DNA of 64,000 bases from Echinicola vietnamensis DSM 17526 (GTDB lineage: Bacteria; Bacteroidota; Bacteroidia; Cytophagales; Cyclobacteriaceae): NCBI RefSeq assembly GCF_000325705.1, contig NC_019904.1:194001-258000 (forward strand), in the 5' to 3' direction. The translations under genes and the position numbers were made by a program. Below, piece by piece: positions 25,540 through 34,513 of this stretch. Within the stretch, counting starts at the first letter, position 1; each line of letters starts with the position of its first letter. The notes under the pieces were generated by a model, which was given only the letters and a program-made list of their open reading frames with translations, searched no databases and was not told the origin of the DNA.

Positions 25540-27066
25540 TCACTTTTCGAACTCCTCGACACTCCTATCTCTTAAAAACTTTATTGTATTTTTAATATCC
25601 ACGGACAACACCCTGTCTTGAGCATTAAAACTCACGTGGTCTCGATATACCCCTATCAACCGCTCCACAATTTCAGAACTCCTTGCAGGCCTTCTAAATT
25701 CCAATGCCTGCGCAGCTGTCAACAACTCTATAGCCAGTATTTTTTCCAAGTTGTCCAAAACACGCAGGCATTTCGTTGCGCCATTGGCGCCCATGCTGAC
25801 ATGGTCTTCCTGACCATTTGAGGAAACAATCGAATCCACCGAAGCCGGCGTACAAAGCTGCTTGTTTTCACTCACCACAGAGGCAGCGGTATATTGCGGT
25901 ATCATCAACCCTGAATGCAGCCCCGGATCATCCACCAAGAACAACGGAAGGCCACGCTGACCGGAAAGCAACTGGTAGGTCCTTCGCTCAGATATACTAC
26001 CGATTTCTGCCATCGCTATGGCCAAATAATCAAATGCCAACGCAAGCGGCTGGCCATGGAAATTGCCGCCTGATAAAATCTCATCTTCATCAGGAAAGAT
26101 ATTAGGGTTATCCGTCACAGAATCTGCTTCACGCTCAAATGTCCCTTTCACAAACGCAAGCGTATCTTTTGAAGCACCATGCACTTGAGGGATGCAGCGA
26201 AAAGAATACGGATCTTGCACCTGCTTTTCCTTAGACTGAGCAATCTCACTTCCCTCCAAATAATGTCGCAAACTCGCCGCAGTATCTACCTGGCCCTCAT
26301 GAGCCCTTATCCGGTGAATAAGCGCATTAAAAGGCTGTAGGTTCCCATTAAACCCGTCCACAGAAATGGCTGCGATCAAATCTGCCCAACGAAACAACGC
26401 CTCAGCCCTTTGGGTAATGTGCACGCCATAACTCAACATAAACTGGGTACCGTTGATCAGTGAAAGCCCTTCCTTTGAACGCAGCGTCACTGGCTGCCAG
26501 CCAAATTGTTCCAGCACCTGTGCACTGGGACACACTTTCCCTTCGAAATAGACCTCTCCCATTCCGATCAATGGCAAACTTAAATGTGAAAGCGGTGACA
26601 AATCACCTGATGCCCCCAGTGATCCTTGATTATACACCACTGGCAACACATCGTGGTTATAAAAATCTACCAACCGCTGGACCGTTTCCAGCTGGACACC
26701 TGAATGCCCACGGGAAAGGGACTCTATCTTGGTCAACAACATCAGCCTTACCAATTCTTTCGGCACCTTCTCTCCCACTCCACATGCATGGGACTGCAAT
26801 AAGTTATACTGGAGCTGCTGGATTTCATTTCGGTCAATCCTCACCTGCTGAAGATAGCCAAACCCCGTATTGATCCCGTAATACAAAGCCGCCTCATCCT
26901 TATAAATCTTATCATCCAAGTACGCGCGACATTGCTGAATACGCTCAATCGCAGCCGATGAAAGCTCCAAACGCTTACCTTCGCTCACTACGCGGTAAAT
27001 CCGCTCTAAGGTAACAGGCATTTCACCAACCCTATACGCTTCTTGCTTTTCGAGTACCTCTATCAT
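25540..27066 (-). CDS. hutH: Histidine ammonia-lyase
   Basis: 508 residues. The MIO cofactor forms from A152-S153-G154 in GSLGASGDLSPLSH. The substrate-selecting pair is S92-H93 (LLQSHACG), the histidine type rather than the HL or FL pairs of tyrosine and phenylalanine ammonia-lyases. The catalytic tyrosine lies in YYGINTGFG (62-70). It converts histidine to urocanate and ammonia. The rest of the hut pathway (hutU, hutI, hutG) is not adjacent. A LysR gene is divergent from it and may be its regulator. Confidence 0.93.
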   Translation of the reverse strand: MIEVLEKQEAYRVGEMPVTLERIYRVVSEGKRLELSSAAIERIQQCRAYLDDKIYKDEAALYYGINTGFGYLQQVRIDRNEIQQLQYNLLQSHACGVGEKVPKELVRLMLLTKIESLSRGHSGVQLETVQRLVDFYNHDVLPVVYNQGSLGASGDLSPLSHLSLPLIGMGEVYFEGKVCPSAQVLEQFGWQPVTLRSKEGLSLINGTQFMLSYGVHITQRAEALFRWADLIAAISVDGFNGNLQPFNALIHRIRAHEGQVDTAASLRHYLEGSEIAQSKEKQVQDPYSFRCIPQVHGASKDTLAFVKGTFEREADSVTDNPNIFPDEDEILSGGNFHGQPLALAFDYLAIAMAEIGSISERRTYQLLSGQRGLPLFLVDDPGLHSGLMIPQYTAASVVSENKQLCTPASVDSIVSSNGQEDHVSMGANGATKCLRVLDNLEKILAIELLTAAQALEFRRPARSSEIVERLIGVYRDHVSFNAQDRVLSVDIKNTIKFLRDRSVEEFEK

Positions 27067-27190
27067 AATTGATCACTTTAAATCTGTAATAATAAATGGG
27101 TCTATTCACTGACACCTACAAAGGTCAAGATTATTACTAATAATGAAAAATAGTATTATATTCACTATTTAATAACCAAAAGTGATCACA
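27067..27190. promoter_or_regulatory. hutH/LysR divergent promoter region
   Basis: 124 bases between two divergent starts. A near-consensus -7 box for hutH, GACCTTTG, lies on the minus strand at 27119-27126. The dyad ATTACTAATAAT (27133-27144) has the T-N-A character of a LysR site. Both assignments are tentative. Confidence 0.4.
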
Positions 27191-28069
27191 ATGGAATTAA
27201 GGCAAGTAAAATATTTCTTGGTACTGGCAGAGGAGCTGCATTTCCGAAAAGCAGCTGAGCGGTTGTTTATTGTCCAGCCCGCCCTTTCCAAGCAGATCAA
27301 ATTATTGGAAGAAGAACTGGGAACAGCATTGCTCAAAAGGGATAAACGTAACGTACAGCTTACCGCTGCCGGTGAATACTTTCAAAAAGAGACAAAAGCC
27401 ATCATTGACCAATTGGAGCTCATAAAAAGCCATACCAGACTGGTACAAGAAGGCGAAAAGGGTGAAATCCGGATTGGCTACGTGGGATCATGCATCCATA
27501 CGTTTTTGCCTGATGTCCTTACCGAAATGCACCAGTCCCATCCACACATCCAAACGTATCTAAACGAAATGACCAGCCGGACCCAATTAGAGGCGATCAA
27601 AAACGGAGAGCTTGACATTGCCTTCTTGAGAAACCCTTATCCTCAACCCCAATACGGAAGTCAGCTGGTTTACAGAGAACCGTTTTCAATTGTACTTCCT
27701 CAAAACCACCCTATCGGCCCTGAAAACTTCAAAGAAATGGCCCAATTGGCAACGGAAGAATTTATCCTCCCCACCCAAGCAGACGGGGAATTATATTACA
27801 GGCTGCAACTGAGCATCTGTGAGGACAGTGGTTTCTCACCACACATTGCCCACGAAACCGTCCATGGACACACTGTGCTAAACCTCGTGGACCACGGCTT
27901 GGGCATCACCTTCCTACCTTCTTCTTTCAAGAATGTTTCCAATGCCGCCGTGAAGTTCATCCCTTTGCCCGATATTCCCCAAAAGGCAGAAATCACGGCT
28001 CTTTGGAACAAGGAAAACCCTAACCCAAGCCTACAAAAACTCCTTCGCTTCATTCCTTCCATTCGCTGA
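27191..28069 (+). CDS. LysR-family transcriptional regulator
   Basis: 292 residues from the ATG at 27191 (MELRQVKYFLVLAEELHFRK); a GTG three codons earlier is in frame but less likely. The winged helix-turn-helix (about 1-60) has the classic FRKAAERLFIVQPALSKQIKLLEEELG. A substrate-binding-like effector domain follows (about 90-292). It is divergent from hutH across 124 bases, the usual layout for a LysR protein and its target, so control of histidine breakdown is a fair inference. The effector is unknown, but urocanate or histidine would fit. Confidence 0.9.
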   Translation: MELRQVKYFLVLAEELHFRKAAERLFIVQPALSKQIKLLEEELGTALLKRDKRNVQLTAAGEYFQKETKAIIDQLELIKSHTRLVQEGEKGEIRIGYVGSCIHTFLPDVLTEMHQSHPHIQTYLNEMTSRTQLEAIKNGELDIAFLRNPYPQPQYGSQLVYREPFSIVLPQNHPIGPENFKEMAQLATEEFILPTQADGELYYRLQLSICEDSGFSPHIAHETVHGHTVLNLVDHGLGITFLPSSFKNVSNAAVKFIPLPDIPQKAEITALWNKENPNPSLQKLLRFIPSIR

Positions 28070-28219
28070 ACCTTCCCCGAAATCACCTACCATAAAATTA
28101 GAGCACCTTTTTTTCACACCTTTATTCCAGCTCAATTAAATTTTCGTTATATTTCTTTTCCAATTAAAAAATCACATAACGAAAGAAAAATCTCAAAACC
28201 TATTTTAAAACAATCCCCA

Positions 28220-30154
28220 ATGCTCATCAAAAAAATAACCATCGCCTTTCTGGCGTTATTCATATTCAAAAGCCTTCATGCACAAGAAGCGGAGCAGGAG
28301 CTTTCAGTCATTCCAAAGCCAGCGGAAATCACCAAAAAAGAAGGAAACTTCCTACTCACTGAAAGTGCCTATATTCTAGCCAAAACCGACCATTCAAGAA
28401 AATCAGCAGACATATTCAATAATTTCCTACTCAAACTTCACGGCTTTACTTTACCGGTATCCGCACTAGAGCAGGACAGGCCATCCATCAGCTTATCCGT
28501 TTTGCCTGAAAAAAACGAGACTGACGAAAGCTACCATTTGGAAGTAAACCAGGACAATATCACCATTTCTGGTTCCGAAAAAGGAATATTCTACGGGCTT
28601 CAAACCAGCCTACAGCTGATCAACAAGATAGATGGCACGTGCCTCATCCCTGCAGTTTCCATCAAAGACAAACCAGCGTTTGACTATAGGGGCATCATGT
28701 TGGATGTAGGGCGTCACTTTTTCGAGGTAGCAGAAATAAAAAAGATGATCGACCTGATGGCCTATTTTAAATTCAATAAAATGCACTGGCACCTCACAGA
28801 GGACCAAGGCTGGAGATTGGAGATCAAAAAGTACCCCAAACTTACAGAGATAGGAGCTTGGCGTGATTCTACCATCATCGGACAATACTGGGACTACGAT
28901 CCTTTCATTTATGACGGACAAAAACACGGAGGGTACTACACCCAAGAAGAAGCAAAGGAAATCGTCCGTTATGCTTCAGATCGAATGATCACGGTCATTC
29001 CTGAGATCGAACTCCCCGGACACAGTTCCGCAGCCCTAGCAGCCTATCCAGAATTTGGCAGTTTTAAAATGGATGGACACGAACCAAAAGACGGCAAACC
29101 CTTAACAGGATCCGTCATGGCCATGAACGAAAAGGGGGAACCCTATGACAACGACCTCAACACCACTGTTCCCGGATTCTGGGGTGTACATCCCAACATA
29201 TATGGCGCAAAAGAGGAGACTTTCAAATTCCTGGAAGATGTCCTTACGGAAGTGATGGAGATCTTTCCAAGCGAATACATCCACATCGGCGGAGATGAAG
29301 CCCCTAAAGACCACTGGAAAACCTCTTCTATTTCCCAAGACCTTATCAAAAAAGAAAACCTGAATGATGAACATGAGCTACAGAGTTATTTCATTACTAG
29401 GATAGAAACCTTCCTGAACGAAAACGGGAGGAAGCTCATTGGCTGGGATGAAATTCTGGAAGGCGGGCTAGCGCCAAACGCTACCGTCATGAGCTGGAGA
29501 GGTGAAAAAGGCGGAATCGCCGCGGCCAGAATGAACCATGATGTCATCATGACCCCAAACAGCCACATGTACTTTGACCATTATCAGGCGGAAGATAAAA
29601 GCACCGAGCCATTGGCAATAGGCGGTTTCCTTCCCCTTGACAAGGTTTATGATTACTCCCCACGACCAGAAGCATTGACTCCTGAGCAGCAAAACCATAT
29701 CCTCGGGGTACAAGCCAACCTGTGGACAGAATACATTGCCACAAACCACAAATTGGAATATCACCTTTTCCCCAGGGCATTGGCATTGGCTGAAGTGGCC
29801 TGGACGGAAAAACTTCAAAAGGACTATCTCGAATTCACCAGCCACCGACTTCCCAAAAGACTGGCAGAGCTAGCGCAACTCCAAGTGTTTTATCGTGTCC
29901 CGGAGGCCAAGGTCAGCTTTTCCACTGACGACCAATCCGGCCGTAAACTGGTGACCATCCAACCTTTGGTAAAAGACAGTAAAGTATATTTCACCGTCGA
30001 CGGACACAAAGCAGATCAAACGGCCAACCTTTACACGGGAACCTTCCCTGCACCTATCGTTGGCCCTGAGCAGGACAGTTTAACCTTACGCTATATTGTC
30101 ATCACCCCAGATGGAAGATCAAGCAACGAGTTTTCGATCAGCATACCTAAATAA
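28220..30154 (+). CDS. Secreted beta-N-acetylhexosaminidase (GH20)
   Basis: 644 residues with a signal peptide (about 1-21, KSLHA-QEA). A GH20b N-terminal domain (about 30-150) precedes the TIM barrel (from YRGIMLDVGRHF at about 156). The catalytic Asp-Glu pair is D359-E360 in YIHIGGDEAPKDHW; HWHLTEDQGWRLEIKKYP and IPEIELPGHSS are other family signatures. The enzyme removes terminal GlcNAc or GalNAc from chitin oligomers or glycoproteins by substrate-assisted catalysis in the periplasm or at the surface. A C-terminal beta-rich extension follows the barrel. The adjacent EEP-fold gene, 9 bases downstream, is probably co-transcribed. Confidence 0.94.
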   Translation: MLIKKITIAFLALFIFKSLHAQEAEQELSVIPKPAEITKKEGNFLLTESAYILAKTDHSRKSADIFNNFLLKLHGFTLPVSALEQDRPSISLSVLPEKNETDESYHLEVNQDNITISGSEKGIFYGLQTSLQLINKIDGTCLIPAVSIKDKPAFDYRGIMLDVGRHFFEVAEIKKMIDLMAYFKFNKMHWHLTEDQGWRLEIKKYPKLTEIGAWRDSTIIGQYWDYDPFIYDGQKHGGYYTQEEAKEIVRYASDRMITVIPEIELPGHSSAALAAYPEFGSFKMDGHEPKDGKPLTGSVMAMNEKGEPYDNDLNTTVPGFWGVHPNIYGAKEETFKFLEDVLTEVMEIFPSEYIHIGGDEAPKDHWKTSSISQDLIKKENLNDEHELQSYFITRIETFLNENGRKLIGWDEILEGGLAPNATVMSWRGEKGGIAAARMNHDVIMTPNSHMYFDHYQAEDKSTEPLAIGGFLPLDKVYDYSPRPEALTPEQQNHILGVQANLWTEYIATNHKLEYHLFPRALALAEVAWTEKLQKDYLEFTSHRLPKRLAELAQLQVFYRVPEAKVSFSTDDQSGRKLVTIQPLVKDSKVYFTVDGHKADQTANLYTGTFPAPIVGPEQDSLTLRYIVITPDGRSSNEFSISIPK

Positions 30155-30163
30155 CATGAACTG

Positions 30164-30958
30164 ATGAGACACCTATCTTTTACAATATTACTCCTATTAG
30201 CAGCCCTTCAGCTAAGCGCGCAACAAACCACGCTTACGCTGATGAGCTATAACATTTACCATGGAGAACAAGCATACGACAAGGGACATCCAAATTTGGA
30301 CGATATAGCCCAGCTGATCCGGGACATTGACCCCGACTTTGTGGCTTTACAGGAGGTGGACAGCATGACCCAACGTACTGCAAAAATTTATGACAACACC
30401 CCTGTAGACTTGGCAGAAGCACTCGCCAATCGCACGGGAATGTACGGCTATTTTGCCAAAGCCATTGACTTCAGCAATGGGGGATATGGAGAAGGGCTTT
30501 TGAGCAAGCACCCGGCAAAAATGCACAAAATCGACCTGCCCACACCACAAGGCGGAGAAGGCAGGGCAATGGCATTGGCCACCTATACGCTTGAAAACGG
30601 CGGTCAAATCACCTTTGGCGCTACCCATCTTTGCCACCAATTTGACTCCAACAGGGTGGCTCAGACCGATGCAATTGTCAACTACCTCCAAGGCATAAAA
30701 GGTGCCGTAGTGGTAGCTGGAGACCTTAACTTCAACCCTACTGAAAAGCCATATTCCATCATTGGAAAGGACTTCATAGATGCTGCAGCTGATTTTGGAG
30801 ACCCTAGACCCACCATTCCCTTTGACGATCCCACTACAAGGATCGACTATATTTGGCTGTCCAAGAATGTGCAGTGGGAAATAAAAGAAGTAAAAGTGAT
30901 TCCGGTAGATTTTAGCGACCACATGCCAGTGGTCGTAAAAGTAGTGCTAAAAGAATAA
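30164..30958 (+). CDS. Secreted endonuclease/exonuclease/phosphatase family protein
   Basis: 264 residues with a signal peptide (about 1-19, ALQLSA-QQT). The EEP fold motifs are complete: LMSYNIYHGE, FVALQEVDSM with the metal-binding Glu, VVAGDLNFNP, RIDYIWLS and the final SDHMPVVV with catalytic Asp-His. Secreted members may be nucleases, sphingomyelinases or sugar/inositol phosphatases; the type cannot be settled here. It is coupled to the GH20 gene, which suggests use of glycan- or phospholipid-derived nutrients. Confidence 0.88.
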   Translation: MRHLSFTILLLLAALQLSAQQTTLTLMSYNIYHGEQAYDKGHPNLDDIAQLIRDIDPDFVALQEVDSMTQRTAKIYDNTPVDLAEALANRTGMYGYFAKAIDFSNGGYGEGLLSKHPAKMHKIDLPTPQGGEGRAMALATYTLENGGQITFGATHLCHQFDSNRVAQTDAIVNYLQGIKGAVVVAGDLNFNPTEKPYSIIGKDFIDAAADFGDPRPTIPFDDPTTRIDYIWLSKNVQWEIKEVKVIPVDFSDHMPVVVKVVLKE

Positions 30959-30976
30959 AAAGAATTTAAACCAAAA

Positions 30977-31009
30977 GGCCTTTCCCTACAGCAAATAGGA
31001 AAAGGCCAT
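30977..31009. terminator. Terminator between the GH20-EEP unit and the DeoR gene
   Basis: Stem GGCCTTTCCCTA pairing with TAGGAAAAGGCC with one mismatch, 7-nt loop, moderately T-rich flanks on both sides. Confidence 0.65.
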
Positions 31010-31031
31010 TTATCGGATCAAATCACATTTC

Positions 31032-31793
31032 TCACCCTGCTATAATCACTTCCACATTATTTCTTTCGAGCATTTTCACGTGCTCTGTTTCAATTCGGTC
31101 GTCAGTAATTACCTTGTGGACTTTGTTAAAACCGGCGATAAAAGCCAATCCTATTTTTTTAAACTTCGTCGAATCTGACACCACGATCACCTCCTCTGCT
31201 ATATCAATCATGATCTGATTCAGGTAAGCTTCCTCCATATAATGCGTAAACACACCCACATCTGCCTTGATCCCATCTACCCCCAAAAACATTTTGTTAC
31301 AATGTAGCTGCTTCAGGTTTCGCTCTGCCATGGGACCGACCAAAGACATGGAAAACTCCTTTAGAAAACCTCCCGGCATCATCACATCGAGGTTATCGTA
31401 GCTGGCCAGATTATTGACAATGTCTAAGGCGTTACTGATGACTGTCAGCCGTTCAAACTTGGACAGGTTATTGGAAATCTCAAAAGTGGTGGTCCCTGAA
31501 TCCAAGATAATAGAGTCATTCTCCTCAATCATCGACACCGCTTTTTTACCAATCTTACGCTTAAGATCCAGGTTTATTTTTTTCTTTTCTGTAACCGGAA
31601 GCGCCATATTATTGGTCTTAAATGCACCACCATGAGCCCGCACCAAAAGTTTATTTCTTTCCAAGTTGGCCAAATCATTTCGAATCGTCACTTCACTCAC
31701 GCCAAGGGCTTTGCTTAGCTCGCTGACATTCACCTGTCCATGCTCATCCAAAACCTCCAAGATTCTAGACCTTCGCTGTGCCGTCTTTTTCAT
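31032..31793 (-). CDS. DeoR/GlpR-family transcriptional regulator
   Basis: 253 residues. An N-terminal DeoR helix-turn-helix (about 5-60; RRSRILEVLDEHGQVNVSEL then VSEVTIRNDLANLERNKLLVRAHGGA) is followed by a DeoR-C sugar-phosphate sensor domain with SIILDSGTTTFEI and LKQLHCNKMFLGVDGI. These proteins are usually repressors of sugar or amino-sugar catabolism. It is convergent with the GH20-EEP unit; a target among its neighbours is plausible (amino-sugar use) but not shown. Confidence 0.92.
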   Translation of the reverse strand: MKKTAQRRSRILEVLDEHGQVNVSELSKALGVSEVTIRNDLANLERNKLLVRAHGGAFKTNNMALPVTEKKKINLDLKRKIGKKAVSMIEENDSIILDSGTTTFEISNNLSKFERLTVISNALDIVNNLASYDNLDVMMPGGFLKEFSMSLVGPMAERNLKQLHCNKMFLGVDGIKADVGVFTHYMEEAYLNQIMIDIAEEVIVVSDSTKFKKIGLAFIAGFNKVHKVITDDRIETEHVKMLERNNVEVIIAG

Positions 31794-32658
31794 ATTTTTA
31801 TGTCTGTTCTAGTTTTGTTAAATAATAGTATCCTCTAAAAAAATCTTTCGAAAAATACTCAATAAGTTTCATTTATCAAATACACTTTATATTCATAACC
31901 TTTTGATCACCATCAAAACAACAAGATATAATTTACGATTATAACTTGTTATCTTAAAACGATTATGGGAAACCAAAATTATATTTTCGTTTTTAATTTA
32001 CCTAAAAACTTAATTAAAAGACAACTTTATCAAAAACAAAATTTTCGATTCGTCACATCATTTTATATTTAGGCGCATTTGAGACACTTCATTCCTCATC
32101 TCACCCCCTCATAACCAACTCACTAAGTCTTATTTCACAAACAAGGCAAATAAACGTATCTTCCCCTTACTTTCTTAATCAAAACTTATAACCTCACCAT
32201 TTGACGACACACGGCGTAAAATAAAAGAATTCAAAACATAATTTATTTTCGTTTTATTTGTATTTTAAAATTAATTCACGAAATTAGGGGTCAGATATAG
32301 ATTATCTGGTTTGTTAGGGTTATTTTTCGAAAAAGGCCGATCACAGTACTCCACACACTGATGATCGGTTTTTTTATGAACGATACGGATCCAACTCATT
32401 TTATAGAGGATGAATTTTGACAAGTTTTTTAAAAGGGCCCCTTCAAACCATTGAGATGACAGGATTCCTCCATTAGCATCAAATGGACAAAAGGATTACT
32501 TGTTCCTAGTGCCATGGACACCGGTGACTCCAAACCTCCTTACCTATATCCCAAAACCGTGATATAGACTAAGGGTCTTTCACTTTATTCACGAAACTTC
32601 TCAATTCATCAAATTTGTAATTATCTTTAACAATACTGAATGTTCAAATGTCATCCTC
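31794..32658. other. AT-rich intergenic region upstream of the IS-interrupted gene
   Basis: About 865 bases, extremely A+T rich to about 32280, without a credible gene. It holds a terminator-like hairpin on the plus strand (32337-32376). The right part is the original upstream region of the secreted LamG-like gene; CAAATTTG at 32607-32614 is one base from a -7 box, 45 bases before its ATG. Confidence 0.55.
32337..32376 (+). terminator. Terminator-like hairpin without an upstream gene
   Basis: 7-bp stem CCGATCA (32337-32343) with TGATCGG (32362-32368), 18-nt loop, followed by TTTTTTTAT on the plus strand. No coding gene precedes it on that strand, so it may end an unknown short RNA transcribed from the AT-rich region. 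Confidence 0.5.
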
Positions 32659-32680
32659 ATGAAGCTATTTCCGTCATTGG

Positions 32681-32699
32681 TATTAACCTGAGTTCGATT
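32681..32699. repeat. Left end of IS: target duplication TATTA and inverted repeat
   Basis: TATTA at 32681-32685 is the duplicated target. ACCTGAGTTCGATT at 32686-32699 is the left terminal inverted repeat, an exact 14-base match to the reverse complement of 33803-33816. Confidence 0.9.
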
Positions 32700-33816
32700 T
32701 TAAAACAGGGCTATTTGGTTAGTTTGGACTGTTTGGTATTTGATTGCGGGCTTTTTAGGGAAAAATGAGTAGGCAATGAGTCCTGAAATCATGTTGGTGA
32801 TGAAATTTCCAAAAGAGCGGTGCCTGGAATGTTCGATCTGACACATGTTTTTCAATTCATCATTTACCGTTTCAATAACAGATCGTTTTCTGAGCATGAT
32901 TTTGTCCTTCATTTCCATAAGGACATTCTTCATATTATTCCTAATATTGGCAATTAGGTGAAGCCCGTCTGAAAACAACAATTCGGTCAAATCCTTTGAA
33001 ACATAGCCTTTGTCCGCATATAATTTCCCCTTTAGGTTATTTACGAAACTTTTGTTCCTAAGCGGCTCCCTGTCATCAACATTGGCCTGGGTGACCACAA
33101 AGTTTAACAGCTCCCCTTTGTCATTGATGACCAGGTGGAGCTTGAAGCCGAAGAAATATCCCATGGTGGATTTGCCCACCTGGGCAATATCTTTGAAAAC
33201 CTTGTTCCTTTTTATCCTTTTGTTTTTGCATACCCTGATCGGAGTTGAGTCGATAAACGCAATACCTGTCCCCTCTCCTAAACAACAGGTTTTCAGGAAT
33301 ATAGTCATCGGAAGGGTGGCGGATTGCATCAGTTCAACAAACCTGTTGTAGGAAACGGTCTGGGGGAAAAGGTGTTTTTTATGGACTTTGATAAAATAGA
33401 GATAAAAGTGTTTCATGTTTCGGAATCCCCCGGTATGGAACATCACCATAATGGTAATGACTTCGCTCAGGCTCATTCTGGGCCTTCTCTTGGGCCTGTT
33501 TCCAAGAATATGTTTTTCAGTGGATTTTTCAAATTGGATGCAGAATTCATCGATAAGATAGAAAATTTCGGTAATTTTGGAGTCAGTTAAGGTCATGTTT
33601 TAGTAGTTAATGTATTGAACTTCAACACTTTAATATAACGAAAAAACATGGCTTTTTCTATGTTTCTAATTATAGTTTTTAATTAAATACATAGAAAATA
33701 TTATCTATATATGTGAATTTTTTTATAAAATAAATTTTAACATTAATTTTTGTGTTATTCTTGCTTGAACGTTTCTTGGCGGACAATTTATGGGGAATTA
33801 TTAATCGAACTCAGGT
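32686..33816 (-). mobile_element. IS982-family insertion sequence
   Basis: 1131 bp bounded by 14-bp perfect inverted repeats that begin ACC, as in the IS982 family, and by a 5-bp direct repeat TATTA on both sides (32681-32685 and 33817-33821). One transposase gene fills the left three quarters, its stop codon abutting the left repeat. About 220 A+T-rich bases lie between the transposase start and the right repeat. The intact ends and gene, with an exact target duplication, suggest a recent insertion. Confidence 0.92.
32700..33596 (-). CDS. IS982-family transposase
   Basis: 298 residues, full length for the family. The DDE-type core is visible: FIDSTPIRVCKNKR (first Asp), KLYADKGYVSKDL (second Asp) and KRSVIETVNDELKN (Glu). 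The N-terminal half (ITEIFYLIDEFC, RMSLSEVITIMVMFHTGGF) is the IS982 DNA-binding region. It has no frameshift or stop, so the element may still be active. It moves the element by cut-and-paste transposition. Confidence 0.93.
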   Translation of the reverse strand: MTLTDSKITEIFYLIDEFCIQFEKSTEKHILGNRPKRRPRMSLSEVITIMVMFHTGGFRNMKHFYLYFIKVHKKHLFPQTVSYNRFVELMQSATLPMTIFLKTCCLGEGTGIAFIDSTPIRVCKNKRIKRNKVFKDIAQVGKSTMGYFFGFKLHLVINDKGELLNFVVTQANVDDREPLRNKSFVNNLKGKLYADKGYVSKDLTELLFSDGLHLIANIRNNMKNVLMEMKDKIMLRKRSVIETVNDELKNMCQIEHSRHRSFGNFITNMISGLIAYSFFPKKPAIKYQTVQTNQIALF

Positions 33817-33821
33817 TATTA
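33803..33821. repeat. Right end of IS: inverted repeat and target duplication TATTA
   Basis: AATCGAACTCAGGT at 33803-33816 is the right terminal inverted repeat; TATTA at 33817-33821 is the second copy of the target duplication, after which the interrupted gene resumes. Confidence 0.9.
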
Positions 33822-34513
33822 ATTTATTTTGGAGTACATTTCACCCTCTTGGGACAAGCCATTCCCGATCACTATTCAATGGTTTATGAACAGGATTTTT
33901 CAGGGGAAAAATCCATTGCGGATTTTGAAATGACCGATAGCAATGCCTGGTCCCTCCGTAAAGAAGGGGACAATTACGCATTGGAGATTTCCCAACAGAG
34001 CGATTACGTCCCACCCTTCCGGTCTCCTTTTAACATCGCCGTGATCAAAAGTGTAAGCGTGGGCAGCTTTATCCTCGAAGCAGAACTGCAACAAACCGGA
34101 AAAGAATATGGCCATCGGGACCTTTGTATATTCTTTGGTATGAAAACCCCTGCAAACTTCTATTACACCCACATCGCCTCCATACCGGATCCACATGCCC
34201 ACAACATCTTCTTGGTCAATGATGCCCCAAGGGTGGCCATCGGAAAACATGTCAATGACGGCATAGACTGGGGAAGCACCGAGCAATGGCACAAAGTCAG
34301 GGTGGTTAGAAATTTGGAAGAGCAAAGCATCAAAGTGTACTTTGATGACATGACTTCCCCTATCATGGAAACCACGGACAGCCACTTCGAGACGGGGCAA
34401 ATTGGTTTTGGAACATTTGACGATGTGGGGAAATTTGACAACATAAAAATATGGGCGCCGGAACTCGTTCCCGCTGCTGACAGTCTCTTCGGAAATTAGC
34501 GCACACGATTAGG

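Larger units (their letters stand above)
32659..34499 (+). pseudogene. Secreted LamG/DUF1080-like protein gene interrupted by IS982 element
   Basis: The gene is split by the insertion at 32686-33816. Codons 1-9 (32659-32685, MKLFPSLVL) are on the left; after the duplicated TATTA the frame resumes at 33822 (IYFGVHFTLLGQAIPDHYS). Joined, the product is 234 residues with a textbook signal peptide (about 1-22) and a beta-sandwich domain resembling LamG or DUF1080 sugar-binding/hydrolase folds (VYEQDFSGEKSIADFEM, WHKVRVVRNLEEQSIKVYFDD, GQIGFGTFDDVGKFDNIKIW). The intact frame now extends leftward into the element to a TTG at 33750, so an altered product with part of the signal peptide could still be made. 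Confidence 0.85.

Noticed and set aside
33750..33816. TTG start of the LamG-like frame inside the IS right end
   Set aside because: The true ancestral start is the ATG at 32659; the TTG is an accident of the insertion, though weak use cannot be excluded.
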